Shown one piece after another: positions 50,651-63,762 of a stretch of DNA of 64,000 nucleotides; within the stretch, counting starts at the first letter, position 1, and every line of letters begins with the position of its first letter. Location of the stretch: positions 3,154,501 through 3,218,500 of the forward strand of contig CM068318.1 in NCBI GenBank assembly GCA_034766995.1, read 5' to 3'. The position numbers were made by a program, and so were the translations under genes. The notes beneath the pieces were generated by a model. The model worked only from the letters and a program-made list of their open reading frames with translations, had not been told where the DNA came from and did no database searches. The DNA comes from Acanthacorydalis orientalis. Taxonomy: Eukaryota > Arthropoda > Insecta > Megaloptera > Corydalidae.

Positions 50651-51150
50651 TCTGACATACGTTTGCTACATTGGCGTAGGTTGTTGTAACAATAACGTAC
50701 GAAGGAGTTGCGTTCATCTGACATCACTATCGCTGCATGTCTTGCGTCGAGGTCTCATTTTCGACGCGGCCGCAAATCGAATCGTCCCGTGGTCATCGAT
50801 AACACACACACACACTGTCAACGTGTCTCGCCGATTCACTTTTATTATGCTGATCTGATTCCTGTTAAGACGACGACACGTCCACCGCTACTACAATTCA
50901 GTTCAGTTCACTGTTCAAACAGACGCAAATTTATCGAGAGACTGATCCGTTCGTTTATACATTTCATTCTTTCCGCACAACACCAATGTTCAACACACAA
51001 ACAATCTATTCCGGTTTACTAGCGACACGTAAAAGCGAGTTCTTCAGTGTCCCGAACATTGCACATCGGCGGTTCGTACGAGCAAAAATTTGTAATTCAA
51101 TTATCACGATGAGATTTTAGATCGAACAGTGTAATAATTAAAACGACCAA
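50651..51150 (-). promoter_or_regulatory. 5' UTR / promoter region of the TMEM221-like gene
   Basis: A CpG-rich stretch directly upstream of the start codon. It includes a start-stop minimal upstream ORF, ATG at 50671-50669 followed at once by TAG at 50668-50666, in frame with the main ATG. No TATA box or initiator could be assigned with confidence. CpG-rich sequence extends more thinly to about 52650. Confidence 0.4.
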
Positions 51151-53501
51151 CTTCGAGCAGTAAGTATACATATATATACAAATGTATAGATTTATTATCG
51201 TCGAGAACAATGCAGAATGCATGAGAATCCGTCGACTGTTTCCGCCTACAACAGGTTACGCTCAGTTGAATATTATCTCGAATGTGGAATCTATTCTCCC
51301 ATACTGACTCTATTCAGTAGTGAAAAGATCTTCGACTATTTTTGTATGCACGATAGTTATTCGAGTACAGACAATAAATGTTATGTTGGAAATTATGCAA
51401 ATTTCTGAATAATTTAAAACATTTTTTTTTATTATTATTATTAAAAACGAACACTGCAACTCGTATCCACAGAATATATTCAACAGCACATTTCCCCTTA
51501 AAGTCCGTTGAGTAGAGATGCCGGCCAATGACTCAATACTACACACACATACGTATATTTCAATTACGGTACTATCCTTCTAGATCGACTGCAAGTATCC
51601 AAAATCGAACGAACAAAAACTCACGACCGATTCGAGAAAAATCGTATTTCCATCGGTACACGTTTGCAAATGTATCGAGCATTCAATAAAACAGGTACGG
51701 ACAAAGAAGATCACACACGTTCATTAATTTTACACTCGGCGAATTTCCCATTCGAACTGAAAAGTGTCTTTTTCTCTAATTTGATTCCACCACTGTTTTC
51801 ATTCTAACTTAGCACGTGCTACGAGAACAGAACAGAGAATTTATACGGACGCTCAATGTTGCGTGCTATAATTTTTTCTAGTAAATTGTAGTCAGGTCAT
51901 GCTTAAGTGATTATCTCACGCTCGACTATCTCGTAAAGACGTTTTATGTTTCAATGAAAGTACAGGAGAAAAAAAACATTCTTTATTGGCTGTGAATAAT
52001 GGATGTGACTCGATGTAATTTTAATACATCTGTTTCTAATCACGACATGTAATTAAATGCGAACAGAATATTAAAAGTCGCCAGCAACGAGTCCATTATT
52101 ATCAACGGAACACTGATTCCCGATTTCTTTCAATTTATATATATATACACATCAATTCTCCGGTTCGAAACGATCCCGACGCGTCGTCGTTTCATAAAAA
52201 TCTCAAGATGAAATTATCGGAATCGTCGAGCATTCTCTCATTCGTAATGTACGACGTCCGACGTTATCTTCTGGCCGCTTGTTGATCCTGCTCGGCCGCA
52301 TATTGAATCGAGAGGAGAGATTTGCCCCTTCAGTATTTAATTTATTTAATTACTAGCGAGTAATTAACGTAGGCGTGTTCGATACCGGTAGTGCTGTTTA
52401 TCCGAGCGAGCGAGTAGAGACGACGTGAATCTGTAACAGAAACAAAATAATCAAATGATTGCGAAACGATTATTACTTTGTGGGCTGACGACGACGTTGC
52501 CGTCGCCGTCGTCGTCGAATGCTTGTTTTATTATTGTACAGTCTGCGTACGGGTGCGGAGGAGCGGTTCGAGACGAGTGTGTGTGTTTGTTTGGGACGAT
52601 GTTTTGATCGATGAAAACGCAAATGTGCGTTGGTGTAAAGAACATTCAACAGTTTGCTTTTTAAGATAATAATTAATGAATTCGGACGATCTTCTGTTGA
52701 GCAACATGCGAAGATACCCATACAGCGTTTATCATACATTCGGATTGCATTGACTTCTTTCCTGTCGAAGAGTATTTGTCACAGCTGCATTTTAATGTCA
52801 ACAATTCTGCAATGCAGACAATATATCGTCGCGATAAACAAAAATCATTCCATGATGCAAACGAACGGATTTTCTATTCTCTTTTTTCGTGTTTATCGAC
52901 TTGTGAAAACGGCGAAAGATCTCTGCACCTTCAAGGACAATTTATATATTTTGAGATCAACGTTTGTCGTTTTTAGCTGAAGCCATTACAGTCGATTATA
53001 TTTTGCAATAAGCTGTCGATTTTATTTCAACGAATTACGCTGCGAAATATTAAAATCAAAACAACCTGTCTTTTGTGAGAAAAAAAACCGTTTAATCGAA
53101 TCAATGGTCATAACATTTATATAAAAATAGAGTGATATACGATGACTTTCACTTCTAGTTCCATTCGACAGTATATTAAATATGCACCGAAATTATTAAT
53201 TTATACACAACTATAAAAAGTTATCGATATCATTGAACATAAAAGTGTTGTGTAGGCCAAGACTTGTTTTCAGCTTCTGTTTTAGTTATAAAGCAGTGAC
53301 AGTTTATAGACATTTATATGACATTTTATAATAAGAAGAAAGGACATTTATTCGCCTAATATTGCATACCTGTTAATGGCAATTAAATGCATAGAACACT
53401 TGTTGAAAACCAACGAGCGTTTTTTTTTACATGTTTATTTCTTTTATTCGATATGACATGCGATAATAATTATTGTACATTGCAATTATAATTTAACAGT
53501 A
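51151..53501. other. CpG-dotted upstream region without recognised gene
   Basis: CpG density declines from the TMEM221-like promoter to about 52650. A GTC/GAC-rich trinucleotide patch lies at 52487-52518. Open frames here are short and featureless. Confidence 0.55.
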
Positions 53502-53745
53502 CGGCTAAATTGACTTTCACAAATCAATTTAATATTTCACACGTCACGAAATGTTCTTTATCAAAATATCGACTAATTGGCCGTTATCTATTCGAATCGT
53601 TTAGATTCATTTATAGAACAATCTTGTCGATTTTTACAGATAAATTTCGACACTCGCACAAAACACAAAAACGTTTTCTGACCAAATATGTTCAATATCT
53701 GATTGCTGACGATTTTGAAAGCTGCTTATTCGAATTTAGATTACG
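53502..53745. mobile_element. Foldback MITE left arm, interrupted
   Basis: The terminus CGGCTAAATTGACTTTCACA at 53502 is separated by about 90 bp of other sequence from CACAAAACACAAAAACG, TCTGACCAAATATGTTCAAT and the diverged inner arm. Confidence 0.55.
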
Positions 53746-54334
53746 ATTCCATCAACTTAAAAGCACTACATACTATGTGTAATATTACACAGATAGTTAA
53801 CTATATTAAAAAGTGAATTTGTAAGAAAAAAAACAACAGTTTTCCTTACATTTGACACATTAAACTCGAAACACCTTCAAGGTTAAAACACGCACACATC
53901 AATAATATAATGAGTACATGTACACGTATATCACGTGTCATGTATTTTCCATTTCCTCTTCTATTTTTTTTTTCTAAATGGTAAAAACAAGATAAACATA
54001 TCTGCCGTAGGCGTGCAGTAAGTAATATTGACTCTTTCTTATTTCACATCAAAGGCAAATAAATCCGTATGTGACATTTACAGAAACAGACGTGTGGGCA
54101 TTCGCACATGTATGTACGTTTTATACTGTATTCTCTTATCAATGAATTTATAATACAACAATAAATATGGATTTTATTATACGGTAATAAAATTTAAACG
54201 ACATCGATAACAAAAAGTTATGCGCTGTATGTCGTGTCGATAATTTGTTATACATTAGCACAGATCAAACGGATGTTTTATTATTTAATAAAATATTCTA
54301 GTTCTGATACTGTGGCGACCATTCTCGTGAATGA

Positions 54335-54450
54335 TTATTTTTTTCACTCTCAAGATCGCGAAGAAAAATTTCTGGTCAGTAACATCAAAAACATTTTCTG
54401 TAGTCTGTTGTAGGGGCGAAAAAAGAATTCAGTCTGATGGTAGAAGTGTT
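54335..54450. mobile_element. Possible foldback MITE remnant
   Basis: TTATTTTTTTCACTCTC and, at the right, TTCTGTAGTCTGTTGTAGGG followed by CGAAAAAAGAATTCAG resemble the left and right subterminal blocks. The core is missing, so the call is tentative. Confidence 0.35.
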
Positions 54451-54933
54451 CATTCAACATTGAACTGAGAAAAGCTGTTATATATATATTTATATAACAT
54501 ACACGTTATCTTCTAATACTGATAAACAAATACTGATCGACTGTTAAATATAATTACAAGGGTAACATTGAATCAGATATTCATTCTGATCGGGGTGCAA
54601 GAAAAAAAAACAGCATTATACAGTCTAGTGAATTATCTGAACGTGAGCCGGATGTACAGTTCGATTCCAGCGTAAACAAATAAAGAATTGTTTAAAATGG
54701 CTTACTCATTCTTTTGTATTCCACCAAAACCAGTCATGAATCAGATTCTCTGACAATTTGCGTAACATTATACTAGCAGTTCGATCAAATACATAAATAA
54801 TACAGATCAGAATTATTTTAACTGTTACTGTTTTATGATACTGGAAAAAATGTACACGTACGTTAATTAGAATAATTTTATAAAGTGAATTATTACTTTT
54901 TCATAATTATGATACAATGGGGTTCGGTCACTG

Positions 54934-55290
54934 TACCTAAAGTCATTTAAATTAATGTATTATGATGCTTCTCTCATCCCACAAACCAGGAAAAAAAGTC
55001 TGATCAAAAATGTCGAATAGATGATTATTAATAAATTAATGGACATTTTTGATTACTGCTTATGCGCATTCCTATGGCGAATCGTTATTCTCAGTGTGTC
55101 AGAACATACAGAACATTCAGGTACAAATAAATAAAGTACATATTTCTCTAAAGACGAGAGCATCGTTACAGAAATATGCATAAACAACAATTAAAAATGA
55201 TTGATAATCAGTAATTGAACATTTTTGATCATAAACATTTTTATGGTCTATGGGATGAGGTTTGATGCATTTGCGAAAGAATTTATGAAT
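54934..55290. mobile_element. Foldback MITE copy (full)
   Basis: Left: TCTCTCATCCCACAAACCAG, GTCTGATCAAAAATGTCGAA, ACATTTTTGATTACTGCTTA, TGCGCATTCC. Right: GAAATATGCATAAACAAC, AGTAATTGAACATTTTTGAT, TGGTCTATGGGATGAGG, GCGAAAGAATTTATG. Confidence 0.78.
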
Positions 55291-55384
55291 GTTTACAACT
55301 TTTATCACGCTGTTTAGAGAAATGAATGAGTACGTATATATATATATAATTTACACATTATTTTTATATATTAATTTAAGAAAG

Positions 55385-55389
<5 letters not shown>

Positions 55390-55428
<39 letters not shown>
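55390..55428. repeat. (TA)n microsatellite
   Basis: About 39 bp; a shorter TA tract lies at 55335-55349. Confidence 0.96.
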
Positions 55429-55433
<5 letters not shown>

Positions 55434-56224
55434 TCAAATAAGACATTTTTTAAAACAAACAAATTCCTTTCGAATTAATTGCCGTTCTTGCCGAACCGTG
55501 CGATTCGAAATTTGTCAGTACTGAAACACCGGCTGACGGCTTGCAACTTACTAACGCATTCATTGTACTACCCAAGAGCCGTTCCTTAATAATGTATGTG
55601 GTGCCTGGGGAGACGATATAGCCGGCAGGTGTGTAGTCTCATTATAAACGGTCATCTTTATCCATGCATGCATGTATTTATACAGATACAACTGTGGACA
55701 TAGATATAAGAATTTAAAATAAAGTACGTTAATAATGTAGACACTTGTACGATGCACACGCATACACTTGGTACATATTTGAAAATATTTTCTAATACAC
55801 GAGTCAACACTGTTTTTTTGTTTACTCGATACAGTTATTCCGATTTAATGCGAGCGATTCGAATGAACGTTAATTGATGGTCATTTAAGTGTATTGAAAT
55901 AGATACATGTATAAATGTTATACAATAATCAGGAAATATTAATTTAATTACATGTCCAGATTTAATAGTTGTAATTAAATTACTCTAACATGTTAATTTA
56001 ATTAAATAACTGCAATAGTGTTTAATTTCTGCTGACTTGTCTGTCATTTATGAATCATTTTTAAGAGATTTTTTTTTAGATTTTGTTTCTGATTTGGTAA
56101 TCAAACATTAAAAATTAATGTTTTCTATTTTGTGTATTAAGAACATGATTACAACTAAATCTATAGTAGAAAGCAGCGAGATATAAATTAAGAAAAAAGG
56201 AAATGGTGAAAAGCACCAATAAAA

Positions 56225-56312
56225 AAATATTCGATAATCACTTATTGAACATTTTTGATTAGAAAAAATGTTTATAGAAAAATTTATTTGTAAAAGTAAA
56301 TTCAGCCAAAGA
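56225..56312. mobile_element. Foldback MITE fragment (right arm)
   Basis: Contains GATAATCACTTATTGAACAT, TTTTGATTAGAAAAAATG and TTTGTAAAAGTAAATTCAGC. No left arm precedes it. Confidence 0.62.
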
Positions 56313-56970
56313 GTCAAAACTGATTCGTGAAGATAAACCAATCTGCCAAATATACATTTACGAAAAAAATAATAAAATAATTACCAGATTCATATTGATT
56401 ATGAAACATGTGTCGAGAGAAAGTAATAAAGTAATAAACCACTAGTTAAACAAATAATAAAAGAAGCTAAGGAATCTAAATAATACTTTTCTCACACAAT
56501 TCTTTCTTCGTATTTCGCCGAATATACAATAGAACAAAATTGAATAAAATTTATATAAACTGAAAACCGTTAAGCCGGCGTTATATATAAGACATATATG
56601 ATTGTGGCACCTTTCTCTTTCATTTAAGGGTGGCTCTAAATAACCGGTTAGTGTAGGTTTCCCGTCGTTTACTAACAATCAACTAATAAAGCAGCTGTTA
56701 AAAACCAGTAAGAGGTTCACAGATTCCTTATTTGTAATTATCGACTAAAACAGTCCGAATGCATGTGGTTTATCCTTTAATTATACAGCAATATTTCTCA
56801 AAAATCTATCTTACTTGTAAATCTCTTAATGATTTATAATAAAATGATAATTTTAACTGTAGATTAAACGATAATATAATTTTGGTTTGAAATACTTGTA
56901 CGGATTAAAAATGAATCTGTGAATGTACAGTCTTTTTGATTAAGCAAGAGAGAAAGGTTATATAAAATAT

Positions 56971-56976
<6 letters not shown>

Positions 56977-57011
<35 letters not shown>

Positions 57012-57022
57012 CAGTGTGTGTG
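56977..57022. repeat. (TA)n(GT)n microsatellite
   Basis: About 34 bp of TA followed by a GT run. Confidence 0.95.
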
Positions 57023-58365
57023 TAATAAAATAAAAGACAGCCAGATTCATTAGACTTGATTCATGATCGTTCGATCACTGGCCTGTGTTAGTTAGTAACT
57101 CCAACGACGATCATCACGGAATATCTAATCGTTGGGATTATTTTTTACTCGTGATATCGTTCACCTCTTTCCGATTACAATCACTTAAGACTAATGAGTT
57201 ACAATGTACGTAAATGAAACGCGTTCTTAATACGAGACACGTGTAAAAATCGAAACAGTTTCGGATAGTTCGAATTGGCGAAACGGACCGAAATCTAATT
57301 ATACGTATGGTATATGAAAATCGTCGAGTATTTAAATGGAAGAATATTCCGTGAACATTCCGAGCCAGTTCTAATCCAAAACGCAGGAACATGATCTTAT
57401 CTGACAAATCAAACAGCTTACATATTCATATCATTAACTCGAATGTATCTGTAGATAGACAGATCATTCGACAAGGATGAATATGTATTTGACCTTGTAG
57501 GACACTTTTCTGATTATCAGTCGGTTCGATCATGCTTTTAATTTATTTTAACTGAAAAAATATGTAACACGTAGTGAGAATATCGTATAAACACATTTAT
57601 ATACATATATAAGAGACGGAAAAGTGTTTTCCTATATGAAAAATACATTGTTTTAAAACCATACATATGGATATTTTAAATAATCGAGATCTATAAAAAA
57701 AATGCTGAAAATTAACCGGAGAGAACGACCGTTTTATTTTTGATGGAGTATTCATTTAAATATGCAATAACAGAATCGAAACAAGGATTACAAAATGAAT
57801 AATTAATACCGATTTTTTAAAAATATTGACTGGAGGGACAAACATCAGCTTTATATACTGAAAAAAATTGTTTCTTTGTTATGTGTTCGCGGAAATGTAC
57901 TGACAAGTGTGTCGAAGATGTTGACAAATAAATACACCATTCGGAAGTCTACATTCTATCTGAGCGTTCTTCCTTCTGCAGTTTTATCGCAATGTCTCGG
58001 CCTAATCAAGTGTTACAATAAGTAGGAAAATGAATATGTTTCCGAGATCAAGTTGGAAAATGAACCTAGCAACGATGAAGATTCGAATTATTCTTATCGC
58101 ACAGATTGAAACTTAATTTTTTTCTTCTATCATAAAACAGTGGGATCTAAAAGGTCAAACATGGTAGTTGTGCTATTTTAATAGAGTACGTTTCCTGTAT
58201 TTAAATATATGACTCATTTCAACTTATGGAGTATAAATTCTAATCGAAAGTGCTCTTTAAATAATGAACCGTTGCCTTATGTCTATAAAAAGTAACTACT
58301 AATTATTTATATATTAATTGTGGGACTATTTTTATTCATACGTTATAATCTGATTTAAATGAGAC

Positions 58366-58370
58366 ACACG

Positions 58371-58407
<37 letters not shown>
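58366..58407. repeat. (CA)n(TA)n microsatellite
   Basis: CA tract followed by about 32 bp of TA. Confidence 0.95.
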
Positions 58408-58409
<2 letters not shown>

Positions 58410-61240
58410 GCACCTATCGATATTTATCACAGTGACAAAGAATTCCGCGGTCATTGCCGGCGGCTTTACTACGCTTGTTAAACATAATGATTTGAACAAA
58501 CATATAAAAACATTTCAAAAAACACATAAATGCCAGACCTGAGTCAATCACTCATGGCAGTCATACCTACATGTTTACCATTTGCAGACAGGTATCTGTG
58601 TACTTGCGCTTACGTGTTGATTTGCATATGTACACAGAGTGTATGTAGATGTTGTCGTTCGAGTCTTACAAGTACATCAGTTAAAATAATACTCGACTCA
58701 TTATTATGGTTATATTGTGATGTAGGGTGTCCGCGACGAAGGTCTCACGAAATAGGAAACGTCTGCGATTTCGTTCCGATGCAGAAGGGTCTGTATATGT
58801 ATTTACACATCTTATCTTTATTGAAATTGCTGTCGTTTTGAACAGATGCAATTCGGTTCTAGTTACATTACTTTCGCGCGGTGTCCATCTGATTCACTTA
58901 TACGGAAAAAATCTTTTAACAATCGTTGATTACTCATTTTGAAAATGACAAACATCACCATCATTCTCAAATCTTTAAAATAAAGATAAATTATATAAAA
59001 ATACGATATACTTACAAAATAATAACTCAACTATCTCATAGGGTTGGTCACTATTTCAAAAATTCGACTGTTTCGAATGTTAACTTTCAAACTTATAATT
59101 GTCACATTTTTTAAGTTTGAAAAATGATTTAAATTTCATATCATATATTTTATTTAATAAATCTTTCTCTTATTTTAAGCGAGCACTGTTTTCACTACAC
59201 TTTACAAATTGAACATGAATATAAATTGAATTTCATGTGCGGCAGTTTCTTAAGCATCGAGCAAGAAAATTTATGATTCAGATAATCTCGAAAAATTATG
59301 AAACCAAAATTGTAATAAATGTTTAAGGTCAATATATTCATGTTAGGTCACTATTAAGAGTAGTATATTTTTGATTCGGTGGGTCACTAATTTCGAATTG
59401 GTAACTGTATCTAGATGTTATTATTTCACTGTACTAAAATCGATGATTTTTCTGTACTTGATATGATTAATAATATAATAATATTGAGATGTTTTTCATA
59501 AGTACACACGAAACTAATAAAAATAAATGTTTAATATTTAAACTGTATCTCTACACACAGAATGTTTTTTTTTCCTTCGCAGCGGAAAAGAAAATCACTT
59601 TCTGATTAGTGTAATACTTTTGAGCATCTCGTTTTCACTTTCATCAAATCAAACGCGTGTTTCCCTTTTACTGAAACAGAATGTATATGAAATAATACTT
59701 GTTACACAAGCCTGAAAGAAAAGCTAATTGTATTCAAGTTCTTTTACAATATATTTGTAACTCGCTCTAGATGCGAGTTTACAATGACTCACAGTAATAA
59801 AACAATGTTTTTAATATAGTCTGAAGCTGAGTCATGAACTGTACCACGAGTGCTTATTAAGGAATTTTAATAACAACGTTTAAACAATAACAAAAAGGAT
59901 TTAGAACTAATTTAAAATTCTGATCACTTCATTAACATTTTTCTGTTTAATAATGTGTATTGTATACACTTTATCAGAAGTATTATTTTTTATCTGAAAT
60001 AAGACTAAATTATAAAACATCCCTTTTTAACTATCACCGCCCGTATATTTATTACAAGAATAATCTATTAACAAAAAACATTCGTTTTTTTTTTAAAAAA
60101 AAAAAACGTCCGAATAAAACGACAAAGAAGAACATTAACATTGCGGTTAAACGTTTTTTCTTCGATACGGTTCGCACCTATCTAATTGATACATAATATA
60201 CGGAGGAAATAATAAAGGCAGATGCTATCTAATGGCCGTTATATAACATATGTTATATAGGACAATGAAGACTTTCAACGAAGGTCCTCAGAGGTTAATC
60301 GTTTAAGTGCATTAAAAGGTTTCATACATAACTACGCTTTCAAATAAGAAATGCTAATTGCAAAAAAATACACAAGTATCATTTATTATGACCGACATAG
60401 TATGAGAAATTTGCGTTTTTATTGGTACTGTTATCGAGCAGTTCTTAAAAGTAATGTGTACTCACTTATTGTTTTTAACTGAAACACTGAACATGTGCGT
60501 GTGTGTGTGTAAACAGGATGTCTACGGATCTACGAAAATATTGATACGTTTTCTTGAATAAAAACGAAAAACGGTGATAACTAAATAATTTAATAACTCA
60601 CCCGTGCCTTAAATGCATCGAGCTCATAGAAGCGATTAGCTCACAATACGCACACTGTTTATTGTCGTCAATCAACAATGCGATTATGATGTTATTCATT
60701 AAAAAAATGAACCGTCCATCTTTTGAAATCGAGTTAATTTATTGAAAAGGTTTTTATAATCGCCAGACCAGAGCAAAAGATACATTCGGTATGATTAAAA
60801 TTATAACTGGCGTCCGGTGTTAACGACCTTAAGAGTTGATGGCTTTAAATTTCATTAGAAGTGTATCGTATAAGATCAGAAATTAGATACGTTATTTAAA
60901 ATATATACGTTTTGTCCGTTGAAAGTGTCTTTCGAAAATCCTGCCTTTTGGCGCGACATCTGCTCGTTTTTATCGGGGGAAAAAAACAGTATCGGTTGTT
61001 CGAATACCGCAAACGTACAGGATGGCACACGAACCGATCGAATTGTTTCGGTATTCGTTTTTTATTTTTCCTTCCGAGCCGAAATTTAATTTAGTAATCC
61101 GTTATTTGATTTGATTTGTTGTTATCTGGAATATAGGCGAACGGTTATATTTCAAGTGCGATTTAAATTCTCGAATACATTCCAGTTGTTTAAACATTCC
61201 GACCTCATCTTTATGTGAGCACATTAATTCTTTTTAATTT

Positions 61241-61248
61241 ATACATAC

Positions 61249-61309
<61 letters not shown>
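61241..61309. repeat. (ATAC)5(AT)n compound microsatellite
   Basis: Five ATAC units run into about 49 bp of AT. Confidence 0.97.
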
Positions 61310-61310
<1 letters not shown>

Positions 61311-61748
61311 CGATTTATATACGATGAGTAAATTAATCAACGCATATATTTTCAAACTCGGACTGACTTTACAAAGAACACAAATATTTATAGTCATTAA
61401 GTGTTCAGAAAATAAAGCATGATACTGCTCTTGACCTCAAATTAAAATGTTTTTCGTAGTGATTTAAGAACCAACATTAAAATCAATAGCAACAAACTCA
61501 TCGTATGAGTCTCCTAGAATCAATAATTACAATCTCCAAAATTTTAAGCTGGGAACAATAAATGAAACTGACCCCTCAACATACTACTTATTTCTCTCAT
61601 CTTATCTGACTAATTACGTATCTCATCTATATTTAGTTTTAAATTAAATCTGCTTAAAATACACAACGTATAACGAGAATATAAATTAAAATAAATATTT
61701 TGAATAAATTTGCGTTTTAAAAAATGCCAAATATGTCGAAAAGTTGTT

Positions 61749-61800
61749 GAGTGAATTTTTGTTTGTGTATATATATATATACACAAACAAAAATTCACTC
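61749..61800. repeat. Perfect 52-bp palindrome
   Basis: The left half begins GAGTGAATTTTTGTTTGTG and runs into TA repeats; the right half is its exact reverse complement with no spacer. Both strands therefore begin reading the same short peptide here, which is not evidence of coding. Confidence 0.95.
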
Positions 61801-61930
61801 TGGTCTCTCACTTAGCACAGGGGATGCATTCCAAGAAGCGAAAGTGCTCAACTGTGGTCATTTTACAACTGCATACACATACAGAAATGTATTATTGACA
61901 ACACTTTTTTTCTGCCTATTTTATACCAGA

Positions 61931-61932
<2 letters not shown>

Positions 61933-61993
<61 letters not shown>
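61933..61993. repeat. (TA)n microsatellite
   Basis: About 60 bp of TA. Confidence 0.97.
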
Positions 61994-61996
<3 letters not shown>

Positions 61997-62592
61997 TCCA
62001 TGTATAAAAATAATACATTACAAACAGAAAGGTTTATACACTACATTAAAACATTAACTGAACACATAAAAACAGTAGTACCTTATTATTTTTTATGCTA
62101 CGACATGTAAACATTTAAGTATTCGAATACAAGGTGAAAAATCGAGCATATTTAAAAATAAAATAAATAGAATGACAAGTTAAATAAAAAATAAACCCTG
62201 CTGATATACGATAAATTTCTAATATGTATATTTAAGTAGATTAAAACAGTAACTGTTTTAAAAACGGACAAGCTATAATTAAAAAAACGACTAGAAGTAA
62301 AACCGTACGGACGTTTTTTTCAAGTAACCAGATAGAAATGTTATAAAATGGGCTTAAAAGCTTTAACATGCGGTACAATAAATCGCATGAAAATAGTCTG
62401 ATTAGTTTCAGACTAAACGAGATTAAAAATTCAAACTAGTGGCGTCTAAGTATTCATTGCGGATACGTGAAAGATTTTCATAGACTAAATGGATTCTAGT
62501 GTCGTAAGCATACGAATCAAAGTTGATATTTAGACTTGTTATATTGATTTAAGGGATTCGCGACGAACTTTCCATAATGGAATTAAAATAAA

Positions 62593-62595
<3 letters not shown>

Positions 62596-62653
<58 letters not shown>
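62596..62653. repeat. (TA)n microsatellite
   Basis: About 58 bp of TA. Confidence 0.97.
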
Positions 62654-62656
<3 letters not shown>

Positions 62657-62989
62657 GATATAGATACAGTTACATAATTGACGATACCGTCAGTTGAAAC
62701 TATTAGGTGACTTTTTGTTTGTTTTTAAATTTTTTATTTGATTACATTTCTTGGTTAACTTTCGTGACACCTTCAGGCGATTTCATTGCAACATACCTAT
62801 GTTTTTTTTTAATTAGGGAACGCGTGTATTTTTCTACTGCTATTATTCTAAATTTAGTTGCTTAGAACTGTACAAGTTTATAATAAAAATTATAATCCCA
62901 TTTATTGCATGAAAGTAGATAAATAAAATAAGCATATTTAAAAACAGATGATCATCGTAGAACTGCGACTAAATGCATCAATTGATTAT

Positions 62990-63020
62990 GTATATATATA
63001 TATATATATATACATATACA
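62990..63020. repeat. (TA)n microsatellite
   Basis: About 22 bp of TA followed by ACATATAC. Confidence 0.92.
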
Positions 63021-63713
63021 TTGTTCATACTTGCAGGAATTTATTTACGTTGGCCGACTCTATAAAAGCTGCTTAAAAAAGTACCAACAGCGAAGATGTC
63101 AGCAATTAATTGAATCTATGCTTGTGCTGTGATACCGTCATTAAATCAAATGAATATCCAAGCAAGTAACGATCTCTACATATTGTTTCACTTGAAATGA
63201 ATTTGTTTTATTTCATGCATGATTGAAATGTGTGAACTTTTATATCAGTTCTTATAAACTAATTAAATCCACTCTAAATAATCTGAATAAAATAAACGAA
63301 CATGGTTAAAAAAGTGTATTGAAATAAATGGTGTCTTTCTCTGAACAAGAAAAACTCTCTCAATATTAATATTCCTCTTCATGAATAAACGTTAGATAAA
63401 GCTCAGCTCACAGTAATATTTTTCTATTCAAAAACCCTCACTGAAGGTTTAAAGAAAATCATTATTTTCGCTCCTCTATTATATTATTATCTTTTATCAT
63501 ATTAAATTCAGTGTGAAATTAATTGAATTCTATTTGCAAAAAAATGATTAAATTACTAATGGATTTAAAATTAAACCATTTGAAGTATATTTTCTTCCCT
63601 GTTAAAAATATTTCAGTAAAAAAAGTAACAAATCAGTGAAGATAGTGGCACATAATATGCTGTACTTTTTCTAAAGATTGCCTAATCTGTGTGTATATGT
63701 ACGCATATGGGTT

Positions 63714-63721
63714 TATATATG

Positions 63722-63760
<39 letters not shown>
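63714..63760. repeat. (GTAT)n(AT)n microsatellite
   Basis: A short GTAT run leads into about 36 bp of AT. Confidence 0.95.

Positions 63761-63762
<2 letters not shown>

Larger units (their letters stand above)
56313..61240. other. Intergenic DNA without recognised gene
   Basis: Mostly AT-rich. Slightly GC-richer patches at 57060-57420, 58430-58900 and 60600-61180 have no coding signal. A 20-bp palindrome lies at 60240-60259 and a T10A12 run at 60085-60106. Confidence 0.55.

Noticed and set aside
49872..50858. Plus-strand and alternative minus-strand frames over exon 1
   Set aside because: Shadows of the TMEM221-like exon; the chosen frame alone gives membrane segments and a donor in phase.
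54650..54675. GTTCGATTCC, a tRNA B-box-like sequence
   Set aside because: No A box, no acceptor-stem pairing and no cloverleaf could be drawn around it.
58530..58841. 103-codon plus-strand frame rich in Cys and Leu
   Set aside because: No recognisable domain, no upstream promoter-like composition, and a second overlapping frame is equally open.
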